Below, piece by piece: positions 51,486 through 59,781 of a stretch of DNA of 64,000 bases. This DNA comes from Amycolatopsis lurida (lineage in GTDB: Bacteria; Actinomycetota; Actinomycetes; Mycobacteriales; Pseudonocardiaceae). The stretch spans positions 6,479,501 through 6,543,500 of the forward strand of contig NZ_FNTA01000004.1 of NCBI RefSeq assembly GCF_900105055.1. Reading direction: 5' to 3'. Position 1 is the first letter of the stretch. Each line of letters opens with the position of its first letter. The notes under the pieces are model-generated. The model searched no databases and was not told the origin of the DNA. It saw nothing but the letters and a program-made list of their open reading frames with translations. Position numbers and translations under genes: made by a program.

Positions 51486-52754
51486 ATGTTCAACGCTGCC
51501 CTGTCCGATGTGGACCCTGAGGTCGCCGCGGCCGTCGCCGCCGAACTCGACCGGCAGCAGTCGACCCTGGAGATGATCGCCTCGGAGAACTTCGCCCCGG
51601 TGGGCGTGCTCGAGGCGCAGGGTTCGGTGCTGACCAACAAGTACGCCGAGGGCTACCCCGGCCGCCGCTACTACGGCGGTTGCGAGCACGTCGACGTCAT
51701 CGAGCAGCTGGCGATCGACCGCGCGAAGGCCCTGTTCGGCGCCGAGCACGCCAACGTCCAGCCGCATTCGGGCGCGCAGGCCAACGCCGCCGCCATGGTC
51801 GCGGTGCTCAACCCCGGCGACACCATCCTCGGTCTCGACCTCGCCCACGGCGGGCACCTGACCCACGGGATGAAGATCAACTTCTCCGGCAAGCTGTACA
51901 ACGTCGTCGCCTATCACGTCGACAAGGAGACGGGGATCGTCGACGTCGAGGAGATCGAGCGCCTCGCCAAGGAGCACAAGCCGAAGCTGATCATCGCCGG
52001 GTGGTCGGCGTACCCGCGTCAGCTCGACTTCGCCGAGTTCCGCCGCATCGCCGACGAGGTCGGCGCGAAGGTCATGGTCGACATGGCGCACTTCGCCGGT
52101 CTCGTCGCCGCGGGCCTGCACCCGAGCCCGGTGCCGTACGCGGACATCGTCACCACGACCACGCACAAGACCCTCGGTGGCCCGCGCGGCGGCATCATCC
52201 TGTGCCGTCAGGAACTCGCCAAGAAGATCAACTCGGCGGTGTTCCCCGGCCAGCAGGGCGGTCCGCTGGAGCACGTCATCGCCGCCAAGGCCGTCGCGCT
52301 CAAGATCGCCGCGAGCGAGGAGTTCCGCGAGCGTCAGCAGCGCGTGCTCGAAGGCGCGAAGATCCTGGCCGACCGCCTTTCGCGCACCGACTGCACCGAA
52401 GCCGGTGTCCGCGTGCTGACCGGCGGGACCGACGTGCATCTGGTGCTCGTCGATCTGGTCAACTCCACTTTGGACGGTCAACAGGCCGAGGACCGGCTGC
52501 ACTCGGTCGGTATCACGGTCAACCGCAACGCCGTCCCGTTCGACCCGCGGCCGCCGATGGTCACCTCCGGCCTGCGGATCGGCACCCCGGCGCTGGCGAC
52601 CCGCGGCTTCGGCGCCGAGGACTTCGCCGAGGTGGCCGACGTCATCGCCGAGGCGCTGCGTCCGGACTTCGACGAGGCCCTGCGCCAGTCGCTGTCCGCC
52701 CGGGTCGAACTCCTGGCCAAGAAGCACCCGCTGTACGCGGACCTCAACCGATGA
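51486..52754 (+). CDS. glyA: Serine hydroxymethyltransferase
   Basis: This 422-residue PLP enzyme has EMIASENFAP, NKYAEGYPGRRYYGG and the PLP lysine in TTTTHKTLGGPRGG (about residue 225). It converts glycine and methylene-THF to serine, using the one-carbon unit made by the P, T and H proteins. Its stop overlaps the lipA start (ATGA). A second housekeeping glyA may exist elsewhere. Confidence 0.97.
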   Translation: MFNAALSDVDPEVAAAVAAELDRQQSTLEMIASENFAPVGVLEAQGSVLTNKYAEGYPGRRYYGGCEHVDVIEQLAIDRAKALFGAEHANVQPHSGAQANAAAMVAVLNPGDTILGLDLAHGGHLTHGMKINFSGKLYNVVAYHVDKETGIVDVEEIERLAKEHKPKLIIAGWSAYPRQLDFAEFRRIADEVGAKVMVDMAHFAGLVAAGLHPSPVPYADIVTTTTHKTLGGPRGGIILCRQELAKKINSAVFPGQQGGPLEHVIAAKAVALKIAASEEFRERQQRVLEGAKILADRLSRTDCTEAGVRVLTGGTDVHLVLVDLVNSTLDGQQAEDRLHSVGITVNRNAVPFDPRPPMVTSGLRIGTPALATRGFGAEDFAEVADVIAEALRPDFDEALRQSLSARVELLAKKHPLYADLNR

Positions 52755-53752
52755 GCGCGCTCCCCGAGGGGCGCAAACTTCTCCGGCTCGAGGTCCGCAA
52801 CGCGCAGACCCCGATCGAGAAGAAGCCGCCGTGGATCAAGACCCGCGCGCGGATGGGTCCGGAGTTCACCGAGCTCAAGGGACTGGTCAAGCGTGAAGGC
52901 CTCCACACCGTGTGTGAGGAGGCCGGTTGTCCCAACATCTACGAGTGCTGGGAAGACCGCGAGGCGACGTTCCTGATCGGTGGTGACCAATGCACGCGGC
53001 GCTGTGACTTCTGCCAGATCGACACCGGCAAGCCGGCGGCGCTGGATCGCACCGAGCCGCGCAAGGTGGCGGAGTCGGTGCAGGCCATGGGCTTGCGCTA
53101 CTCGACGGTGACCGGTGTCGCGCGTGACGACCTGGAAGACGGCGGCGCGTGGTTGTACGCGGAGACCGTGCGCCAGATCCACGCGCTGAACCCGGGAACC
53201 GGTGTCGAGCTGCTGATCCCGGACTTCAACGCGGATCCGGACCAGCTGGCCGAGGTGTTCGGGTCGCGGCCTGAGGTGCTGGCGCACAACGTGGAGACGG
53301 TGCCGCGGATTTTCAAGCGGATCCGGCCGGGTTTCCGGTACGCGCGGTCGCTGGAGGTCATCACGAAGGCTCGTGAGGCCGGTCTGGTGACGAAGTCGAA
53401 CCTGATCCTGGGAATGGGCGAGACGCCGGAGGAGGTGGCTCCGGCGATGAAGGACCTGGTCGACGCGGGCTGCGAGATCCTCACCATCACCCAGTACCTG
53501 CGGCCGTCGCCGAGGCATCATCCGGTGGACCGGTGGGTCAAACCGGAGGAGTTCGTCGAGCATTCGAAGGCCGCCGAAGCGATGGGCTTCGCTGGTGTGA
53601 TGGCCGGGCCGCTCGTACGCTCGTCTTATCGGGCCGGGCGTCTGTTCGCGCAGACGAAGGCTCACCGCGGCGAAGCGCTGTCGGAGAACTTGGCCCATCT
53701 AGCCGCCGAAGGGCCCGCGGCCCAAGAAGCCAGCTCACTGCTGGCCAGATAG
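52751..53752 (+). CDS. lipA: Lipoyl synthase
   Basis: This 333-residue radical-SAM enzyme has the auxiliary cluster motif CEEAGCPNIYEC and the radical-SAM motif CTRRCDFC. The YLRPSPRHHPVDRWV region near the C-terminus and the final RSSY complete the family pattern. It inserts the two sulfurs into octanoyl-GcvH. Being inside the glycine operon, it probably keeps lipoylation in step with H-protein synthesis; lipB is not next to it. It overlaps glyA by four bases. Confidence 0.95.
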   Translation: MSALPEGRKLLRLEVRNAQTPIEKKPPWIKTRARMGPEFTELKGLVKREGLHTVCEEAGCPNIYECWEDREATFLIGGDQCTRRCDFCQIDTGKPAALDRTEPRKVAESVQAMGLRYSTVTGVARDDLEDGGAWLYAETVRQIHALNPGTGVELLIPDFNADPDQLAEVFGSRPEVLAHNVETVPRIFKRIRPGFRYARSLEVITKAREAGLVTKSNLILGMGETPEEVAPAMKDLVDAGCEILTITQYLRPSPRHHPVDRWVKPEEFVEHSKAAEAMGFAGVMAGPLVRSSYRAGRLFAQTKAHRGEALSENLAHLAAEGPAAQEASSLLAR

Positions 53753-53768
53753 GAAGGAGGGCAGATCA

Positions 53769-55142
53769 ATGGCGATCAGCGTCTTCGACCTGTTTTCGAT
53801 CGGCATCGGCCCCTCCAGCTCCCATACGGTGGGCCCGATGCGCGCCGCGCTGACCTTTGTGGACGGTCTGGCCGCCGACGGCGACCTGACGGCCACGACG
53901 CGGGTCCAGAGCGAGCTTTTCGGTTCGCTGGGCGCGACCGGGTTCGGGCACGGCAGCGACAAGGCCGTGCTGCTCGGGCTGTCGGGGGAGCGTCCGGAGG
54001 AGATCGACACCGACACCGTGCCGGGCAAGATCGCGGAGATCCGCGAATCCTGCCGGTTGAAGGTGCGTGGTGAGCACGAGATCGTGTTCACCGAGGACAC
54101 CGACCTCACCATGCACCGGCGGAAGTCGTTGCCGGCGCATCCGAACGGCATGATCTTCCGCGCGTTCGACGCCGACGGGAAGGTGCTGCGCGAGCGGACC
54201 TACTACTCCGTCGGCGGCGGGTTCGTGCGGGACGAGTCCTACGAGACCGACACTGTCGTCGTCGAGGACTCGACTCGGCTGGAGTTCCCGTTCCGTACCG
54301 GCGCGGATCTGCTGAAGCACTGCGAGGACACCGGGCTGCCGATCAGCGAGATCATGCTGCGCAACGAGCTTTCGTGGCGCACGCGTGAGGAAGTCCGCGA
54401 GGGCCTGCTGGAGATCTGGCAGGTCATGGCGGAATGCGTGCGCAACGGGTGCGAGCACGAGGGCGTCCTGCCGGGCGGGCTGAAGGTGCCGCGCCGTGCG
54501 AAGGCGTTGCACGAAAAGCTGCTCGCCGAGGACGGCGTCGGCGACCCGCTGTACGCGATGGACTGGGTGAGCCTGTACGCGCTGGCGGTCAACGAGGAGA
54601 ACGCCGCGGGCGGTCGTGTCGTGACCGCGCCGACCAACGGCGCCGCGGGGATCATCCCGGCCGTTCTGCACTACTACCAGCGGTTCATCCGGGGCTCGTC
54701 GGACGACGGCATCGTGACGTTCATGCTCACCGCGGGCGCGATCGGCTCGATCCTCAAGCAGACGGGCTCGATCTCTGGTGCCGAGGTCGGCTGTCAGGGT
54801 GAGGTCGGTTCGGCCAGCGCCATGGCCGCCGCCGGGCTCACGGAGGTCCTCGGTGGCTCGCCCGCTCAGGTGGAGAACGCCGCCGAGATCGGTGTCGAAC
54901 ACCACCTGGGGCTGACCTGCGACCCGGTCGGCGGGCTCGTGCAGATCCCGTGCATCGAGCGCAACGCCGTCGGCGCGTCGAAGGCGATCCACGCCGCGCG
55001 GATGGCGATGCGCGGCGACGGTTCGCACGTCGTGACGCTGGACAAGGCGATCAAGACGATGCGCGAGACCGGCGCCGACATGAGTGTGAAGTACAAGGAA
55101 ACCGCGCGCGGCGGCCTCGCCGTGAACGTCATCGAGTGCTGA
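53769..55142 (+). CDS. sdaA: L-serine ammonia-lyase (iron-sulfur)
   Basis: This 457-residue single-chain enzyme has an N-terminal beta domain (SVFDLFSIGIGPSSSHTVGP) and a C-terminal alpha domain with PTNGAAGIIPAVLHYY, GCQGEVGSASAMAAAGL and CDPVGGLVQIPC; the Cys residues ligate a 4Fe-4S cluster. It turns serine into pyruvate and ammonia, closing the glycine-to-pyruvate route of this operon. AGGAGG precedes the ATG. Confidence 0.95.
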   Translation: MAISVFDLFSIGIGPSSSHTVGPMRAALTFVDGLAADGDLTATTRVQSELFGSLGATGFGHGSDKAVLLGLSGERPEEIDTDTVPGKIAEIRESCRLKVRGEHEIVFTEDTDLTMHRRKSLPAHPNGMIFRAFDADGKVLRERTYYSVGGGFVRDESYETDTVVVEDSTRLEFPFRTGADLLKHCEDTGLPISEIMLRNELSWRTREEVREGLLEIWQVMAECVRNGCEHEGVLPGGLKVPRRAKALHEKLLAEDGVGDPLYAMDWVSLYALAVNEENAAGGRVVTAPTNGAAGIIPAVLHYYQRFIRGSSDDGIVTFMLTAGAIGSILKQTGSISGAEVGCQGEVGSASAMAAAGLTEVLGGSPAQVENAAEIGVEHHLGLTCDPVGGLVQIPCIERNAVGASKAIHAARMAMRGDGSHVVTLDKAIKTMRETGADMSVKYKETARGGLAVNVIEC

Positions 55143-55148
55143 CCCGTC

Positions 55149-55214
55149 CCGCAATTCGTCACCTGGTTGCGATAGATGCGTACGCAAGTACCGCAACCCG
55201 GTGCCGAATTGCGG
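55149..55214. repeat. Hairpin flanking the FadR-type gene (left copy)
   Basis: The outer stem is CCGCAATTCG with CGAATTGCGG; inside, CACCTGGTTGCG pairs with CGCAACCCGGTG with one mismatch. The loop is about 16 bases. It lies between sdaA and the GntR gene and probably ends the glycine operon. Confidence 0.75.
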
Positions 55215-55232
55215 GCGGCCTAAACTCGAAGG

Positions 55233-55955
55233 GTGGAGTCGAGCACGGTCGCGAACGCGGGTGACGCGCTGTTCCGCCCGGTGCGCGCGGGCAACGCCTT
55301 CGAGGAGACCGTCGAAAGGCTGCTCCAGACGATCAAGCTGGGTGTGGTGGGCGCGGGCGAGCGGCTGCCCTCGGAGCGTGAGCTCGCCGAGCGGCTCGGG
55401 GTCAGCCGGGTGACGCTGCGCGAGGCCATCCGCGCGCTGTCCGACGCGGGTTACGTCGAGTCGCGGCGCGGGCGGTACGGCGGCACGTTCGTCAACGACG
55501 TCCTGCCCGACCCGCCCGCCGCCGAAGGGCGGAAGGTCGACAACGCCGCCCTGGAGGACGCACTCGGCCTGCGGCACGTCCTGGAGACCGGCGCCGCCGA
55601 GATGGCGGCGTCCCGTTCGCTCAGCCCGGCCGACCGGCAGCATCTGACCAGCACGCTCGCCGAGGCGGCCGCGGCCGACGTCGGCGACTACCGGCGCAAG
55701 GATTCGCGGCTGCACCTGGCGATCGCCGAGGTCACCGCGTCCGGCTCACTGACCACGGCGATGGCCGACGCGCGGATGCGGGTCAACCAGCTGCTCGACA
55801 TGATCCCGCTGCTCGAACCGAACCTGGAGCACTCCAACGCCCAGCATGAGGCCATCGTCGACGCGATCCTCGCCGGAGACGCCGAGGCGGCCCGCAGAGC
55901 GATGGCGGAGCACGTCGAAGGGACGGCTTCACTGCTCCGCGCCTTTCTCGCCTGA
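55233..55955 (+). CDS. GntR/FadR-family transcriptional regulator
   Basis: This 240-residue protein has an N-terminal winged helix (RLPSERELAERLGVSRVTLR, EAIRALSDAGYVESRRG) and a C-terminal FCD ligand domain with the metal-binding pattern (DSRLHLAIAEVTAS, HEAIVDAILAGD). FadR-type members sense small carboxylates. It is bracketed by two nearly identical hairpins, so it is probably transcribed alone. The start is GTG at 55233. The target is unknown; the glycine/serine operon is one candidate by position. Confidence 0.88.
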   Translation: MESSTVANAGDALFRPVRAGNAFEETVERLLQTIKLGVVGAGERLPSERELAERLGVSRVTLREAIRALSDAGYVESRRGRYGGTFVNDVLPDPPAAEGRKVDNAALEDALGLRHVLETGAAEMAASRSLSPADRQHLTSTLAEAAAADVGDYRRKDSRLHLAIAEVTASGSLTTAMADARMRVNQLLDMIPLLEPNLEHSNAQHEAIVDAILAGDAEAARRAMAEHVEGTASLLRAFLA

Positions 55956-55963
55956 CTGCCTCT

Positions 55964-56032
55964 TCCGCAATTCGGCACCTGGTTGCGGTAGTCCGCGATA
56001 CGAACCACCGCAACCAGGTGCCGAATTGCGGA
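55964..56032. repeat. Hairpin flanking the FadR-type gene (right copy)
   Basis: This has the same outer and inner stems as the copy at 55149, but perfectly paired over 26 bases (left arm starts TCCGCAATTCGGCACCTGG). The two copies frame the regulator gene. It probably acts as a terminator. Confidence 0.8.
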
Positions 56033-56097
56033 GGGGCCGCGACTCGATTCGGTGATTTTCCCACAACCTTTTCACTCGTTCGGGCGTCTAACCTGGC

Positions 56098-58038
56098 GTG
56101 GAGAACCCGGATGAGGCCGTCGCACCCGAGTCGGAGACCACGGCCGTACCCGAACCGAAAGGGAAGAAGCGCAGGTGGCGCAAGATCGCCGCTTGGACGC
56201 TCGGCCTGCTGATCGGCATCCCCGTCGTCGCGTTCGGGCTCGCGTACGTCCTGCTCGACGTCCGCAGCCCGCAAGAGGTCCTCGCCGACCTCGACAAGAC
56301 CGTCGTCCTGCAGAACGCCGACGGTTCCGAACTGCTCAAGGTGGTCCCGCCCGGCGGCGACCGGTTGTTCGTGCCGTACGACGCCGTCCCCGCGAAACTG
56401 CGCGACGCGATCGTCGCGACCGAGGACCCGACCTTCTGGGACAACGAGGGCTTCGACCTCACCGGGCTCGGCCGCGCGCTGGTGACCGGCGTCGGCGGCG
56501 GTTCGGGGATCACGCAGCAGTACATCAAGAAATCCACCGGCAACGAGGACGCCACCCTCACGCGCAAGTTCTCCGAGCTGGTGCTCGCCACGAAGATCAC
56601 CCAGCAGCAGACCAAGAAGGAGATCTTCGCGAGCTACGTCAACATCATCTCGTTCGGCCGCGGCACCTACGGCCCGGCGTCGGCGATGAACGCCTACTTC
56701 GGCCGCAAGCTCGACGACTCGATGACCTGGAGCGAGGCGGCGTTCCTCGCGGGCATGATCCAGTCGCCGTCGGTGCACGACCCGTACGCCTCCAGCCACG
56801 AGCACGCGATGAAACGCTGGTCGTACGTGGTGAACAAGCTCGTCTCGCGCGGCTACGTCAATCAGGCCGAGGCGGTCGCCATGACTTATCCGGAGGACGC
56901 GATCCAGGCGCCGTCGGAGACCCGGGCCGGTCGCGTGACCTACGAGCAGTACCACATCAAACAGCGGGTCCTCGCGGAACTGGAACAGGTCGGCTACCCG
57001 CTCGACCGGCTCCGCGGCGGCGCGATGAAGGTCGAGACGACCATCGATCCGCGAGCGCAGGCCGAAGCCGAGAAGACGGTCAAGGAGCGGTTGCGGGGAC
57101 AGCCGGAGCACTTCCGGGCGTCGCTGGTCGCCGTCGAACCCGGGACCGGCGCCATCCGCGCCTACAACGGCGGTGGCTGGAGCGTGCACGACTACGCCGG
57201 CACCCCGTACGGCACCGGCTCCGCCTTCCAGCCGTTCATCCTCGCCGCCGGCCTCGAACGGGGCATCGGCGTGGACGAACCGCTCAAGGCGCCCGCGGCG
57301 GTCGACTTCCTCGGCGAGACCTTCGAGTTCCAGGACCACTGCGGCGAAGCCGCGAAGTGCACGCTGCGCGAGGCGATGGGGCGGGGCGCCCGGGGCCCGT
57401 TCGTCGACCTGGCGAAGAAACTCGGCGCGGAAGCGGTCCGCGAAGGTGCCCGTGCGGCCGGGATCCCCGAGACCGTCGACGGCGCGGTGACGTTGCGGGA
57501 GAAGGACGGTTTCCTGATCGGCCCGGGGATCGCGGTCGGCCGGTATCCCTTGCGCCCCAGTGACATGGCCGGCGCCTACGCGACCTTCGCCGCCGACGGC
57601 CTGCGCGCGACCCCGCATCTGGTGTCGAAGATCCGGGACGAGAACGGCGAAATCGTGTGGGAACGGCCGTCGGATCGGACACCCGCGTTCAAGGGCGACG
57701 AGGCGCTGAGCCGCCGGATCGCGGGCACGATGAACCAGGTGCTGGCCACCGGCCTGAAGGACCGCCCGGCGGCGCTGAAGACCGGCGACTTCCAGTACAA
57801 CGAGACGGACGACAACGCCGGCGGCTGGGCGGTCGGGTACACGCCGCAGCTCGCGACCGCGGTCTGGGTCGGCTCCGACGAGCCGCGCCGGCTGCGGGAC
57901 GCCGCCGGGGAGAAACTGACCGGGCGGACGATCCCGGCCGAGATGTGGCAGCGCTTCATGAACGGTGTGCATCAGGGGATGCCGGTGCGGTGGCCGGAGG
58001 GCTCCGGCCCGCGGCCCGCGACGACGGCGCCGCGGTGA
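56098..58038 (+). CDS. Class A penicillin-binding protein with degenerate transpeptidase motifs
   Basis: This 646-residue protein has a cytoplasmic tail, one membrane helix (about 28-50), a GT51 glycosyltransferase domain and a transpeptidase-like domain. The GT51 domain (about 60-250) is intact in key motifs: ATEDPTFWDNEG with the catalytic Glu, GGSGITQQYIKK, RKFSEL and YVNIISFGRGTYG. In the transpeptidase domain (about 340-620) the SxxK motif reads Ser375-Ala-Phe-Gln378 (Lys lost), the SxN motif reads Gly430-Ala-Arg432, and only KTG (Lys561) survives. It should polymerise glycan but probably not cross-link. GTG 56098 lacks a clear ribosome-binding site; TAACCT just upstream suggests a leaderless transcript. 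Confidence 0.85.
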   Translation: MENPDEAVAPESETTAVPEPKGKKRRWRKIAAWTLGLLIGIPVVAFGLAYVLLDVRSPQEVLADLDKTVVLQNADGSELLKVVPPGGDRLFVPYDAVPAKLRDAIVATEDPTFWDNEGFDLTGLGRALVTGVGGGSGITQQYIKKSTGNEDATLTRKFSELVLATKITQQQTKKEIFASYVNIISFGRGTYGPASAMNAYFGRKLDDSMTWSEAAFLAGMIQSPSVHDPYASSHEHAMKRWSYVVNKLVSRGYVNQAEAVAMTYPEDAIQAPSETRAGRVTYEQYHIKQRVLAELEQVGYPLDRLRGGAMKVETTIDPRAQAEAEKTVKERLRGQPEHFRASLVAVEPGTGAIRAYNGGGWSVHDYAGTPYGTGSAFQPFILAAGLERGIGVDEPLKAPAAVDFLGETFEFQDHCGEAAKCTLREAMGRGARGPFVDLAKKLGAEAVREGARAAGIPETVDGAVTLREKDGFLIGPGIAVGRYPLRPSDMAGAYATFAADGLRATPHLVSKIRDENGEIVWERPSDRTPAFKGDEALSRRIAGTMNQVLATGLKDRPAALKTGDFQYNETDDNAGGWAVGYTPQLATAVWVGSDEPRRLRDAAGEKLTGRTIPAEMWQRFMNGVHQGMPVRWPEGSGPRPATTAPR

Positions 58039-58050
58039 GGCATCGGTCCA

Positions 58051-58104
58051 GCTGGTCGTGAGTGGTAAGTCGCGTTCTAACGACACTTACCACTCACGAC
58101 CCAG
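58051..58104. terminator. Hairpin between convergent genes
   Basis: GGTCGTGAGTGGTAAGT pairs with ACTTACCACTCACGACC around a loop of about 15 bases. It lies between the converging penicillin-binding protein and O-methyltransferase genes. Its stem is unlike the other families in the window. Confidence 0.75.
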
Positions 58105-58121
58105 CCGGCCGAGCGGTTCCG

Positions 58122-58778
58122 TCAGGGCTTCACGAGCACGACGGTGAGCCCGTCATAGCCCTTGCTGCCGACCGTCTGGATGGCCGTCGCGTCGACGCGG
58201 GGTTCGGCGGCGATCATCTCGTGCAGCCGCCTGATCCCTTGGATGTTCGGGTCTTCGCTGGCCGCGTCGGTCACCGCGCCACCTCGGACGACGTTGTCGA
58301 CCACGATCACGCCGCCGGGCCGGACGAGTTTCAGCGACGCCTCGAAGTAGGCCGGGTTGTTGACCTTGTCGGCGTCGATGAACGCCAGATCGATCGGACC
58401 CTCGACCGACGGCAGCAGGTCGAGCGCCTTGCCGACGCGGACGTCGACCAGCCCGCCGAGCCCGGCCGCTTCGATGTTGCCGCGCGCGACCTCGGCGTGC
58501 TTCGGGTCGAATTCGAGGGTGACGAGCCTGCCCTGCGGCGGCAGGGCGCGGGCGAGCCAGATCGTGCTGTACCCGCCGAGTGTGCCGATCTCCAGAATGG
58601 AACGGGCGCCGATCATCCTCGCCATCAGGTTGAGCAGTTTGCCCTGATTCGGCGCGACGGCGATCGACGGCAGCCCGGCCTCGTCCGACGCCTGCCGCGC
58701 GCCTTCGAGGGCGAGATCGGACGGGATGAGCACCCCGGACAAGTAGTCGTCCACTTCGGACCACAGTTGCTGTGTCAT
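58122..58778 (-). CDS. SAM-dependent O-methyltransferase (caffeoyl-CoA OMT family)
   Basis: This 218-residue protein has the SAM loop ILEIGTLGGYSTIWLARAL near residue 62, VTLEFDPKHAEVAR, the metal-binding FIDADK near 135 and VVDNVVRGG. It matches bacterial members of the cation-dependent OMT family, which methylate catechol-like hydroxyls. The substrate is unknown. It lies 32 bases behind the ABC ATPase gene on the same strand and may be co-transcribed. Confidence 0.88.
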   Translation of the reverse strand: MTQQLWSEVDDYLSGVLIPSDLALEGARQASDEAGLPSIAVAPNQGKLLNLMARMIGARSILEIGTLGGYSTIWLARALPPQGRLVTLEFDPKHAEVARGNIEAAGLGGLVDVRVGKALDLLPSVEGPIDLAFIDADKVNNPAYFEASLKLVRPGGVIVVDNVVRGGAVTDAASEDPNIQGIRRLHEMIAAEPRVDATAIQTVGSKGYDGLTVVLVKP

Positions 58779-58810
58779 GGCACCTCCGCCGCCAACCTAC
58801 TCCGAGATGA

Positions 58811-59638
58811 TCACGCGGCGCGGCGCCCGGCCTTCGGGATCACCAGCGGCGTCCCGGTTTCGGGGCACGGCATCACCCGGCAGGGCAGCTCGAAGATCTT
58901 TTCGACATTGGCCGCGGTCACCACCTCTTCGGGCGAGCCCGTCGCTAGGACCTCTCCGCCGCGCATCGCGATCATGTGCGTCGCGTAGCGGGCGGCGTGG
59001 TTGAGGTCGTGCAGCACCGCGACCAGTGTCCGGCCCTGTTCCCGGTGCAGTTGCGCGCACAGGTCGAGGATGTCCATCTGGTGCGCGATGTCCAGGTAGG
59101 TCGTCGGCTCGTCGAGCAACAGGAGATCGGTCTCCTGCGCGAGCGCCATCGCCATCCACACGCGCTGCCGCTGACCGCCCGACAGTTCGTCGACCAGCCG
59201 CTCGGCCAGGTCGTCGACCCCGGTGGCGCGCATGGACTCCGCGACCACGGTGGCGTCCTCGCGCGACCACTGGCGCAGCAGGCGCTGGTGCGGGTACCGG
59301 CCGCGCGCGACGAGGTCCGCGACGGTGATGCCGTCGGGCGCGATCGAGCTCTGCGGAAGCAGGCCGAGCCGCCGGGCGACCTCCTTGGCGGGGAAGGAGC
59401 TGATCACCTGTCCGTCGAGGAACACCGAACCCTGGCGGGGTTTGAGCATCCGCGCGAGCGCGCGCAGCAGCGTCGTCTTGCCGCAGGCGTTCGGGCCGAC
59501 GATGACGGTGAACGACCGGTCGGGGATGACCACCCCGAGGTCTTCGGCCACGGTCCGGCCGTCGTAGGCGAGCGTCAGCGCGTCCGCGTGCAGGCGGGAC
59601 GTCGTGCTCTGCGCGGTGAGGGTTTCCACGGTCTCCAC
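58811..59638 (-). CDS. Iron-siderophore ABC transporter ATP-binding protein (FecE type)
   Basis: This 275-residue protein has Walker A GPNACGKTT (about 49-57), Q-loop LLPQSS, signature LSGGQRQR, Walker B LLLLDEPTTYLD and the H-loop LHDLNHAARY. The ACGKTT form and YLDIAHQ are typical of siderophore-uptake ATPases. No permease or binding-protein gene is adjacent, so its partners are elsewhere. An iron box lies directly against the GTG start (59638), pointing to a leaderless, iron-repressed transcript. Confidence 0.9.
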   Translation of the reverse strand: METVETLTAQSTTSRLHADALTLAYDGRTVAEDLGVVIPDRSFTVIVGPNACGKTTLLRALARMLKPRQGSVFLDGQVISSFPAKEVARRLGLLPQSSIAPDGITVADLVARGRYPHQRLLRQWSREDATVVAESMRATGVDDLAERLVDELSGGQRQRVWMAMALAQETDLLLLDEPTTYLDIAHQMDILDLCAQLHREQGRTLVAVLHDLNHAARYATHMIAMRGGEVLATGSPEEVVTAANVEKIFELPCRVMPCPETGTPLVIPKAGRRAA

Positions 59639-59640
59639 GC

Positions 59641-59656
59641 AGGTTAGGCTAACCTA
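59641..59656. promoter_or_regulatory. DtxR/IdeR-type iron box
   Basis: AGGTTAGGCTAACCTA matches 16 of the 19 positions of the IdeR/DtxR consensus when the flanking bases are included. It overlaps the expected -10/start region of the ABC ATPase gene and lies in the divergent gap with the MocR gene. Repression by iron-loaded IdeR/DmdR is expected. Confidence 0.88.
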
Positions 59657-59721
59657 GGAGTCCGCCGTTGTGGTGGTCCGTAGGTCGCAGTCGGCTCACG
59701 ACGCTCGTCGATGGCATCATC

Positions 59722-59743
59722 CGCAGTGCACTATCGCAGTGCA
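59722..59743. promoter_or_regulatory. Direct repeat, candidate MocR operator
   Basis: CGCAGTGCA occurs twice in direct orientation (59722-59730 and 59735-59743), 39 bases before the MocR-type gene. Regulators of this family often bind direct repeats near their own start. Confidence 0.45.
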
Positions 59744-59781
59744 ATCCCACGAGCGGTCTCGGTGCGATCGAAGGAACCTGT

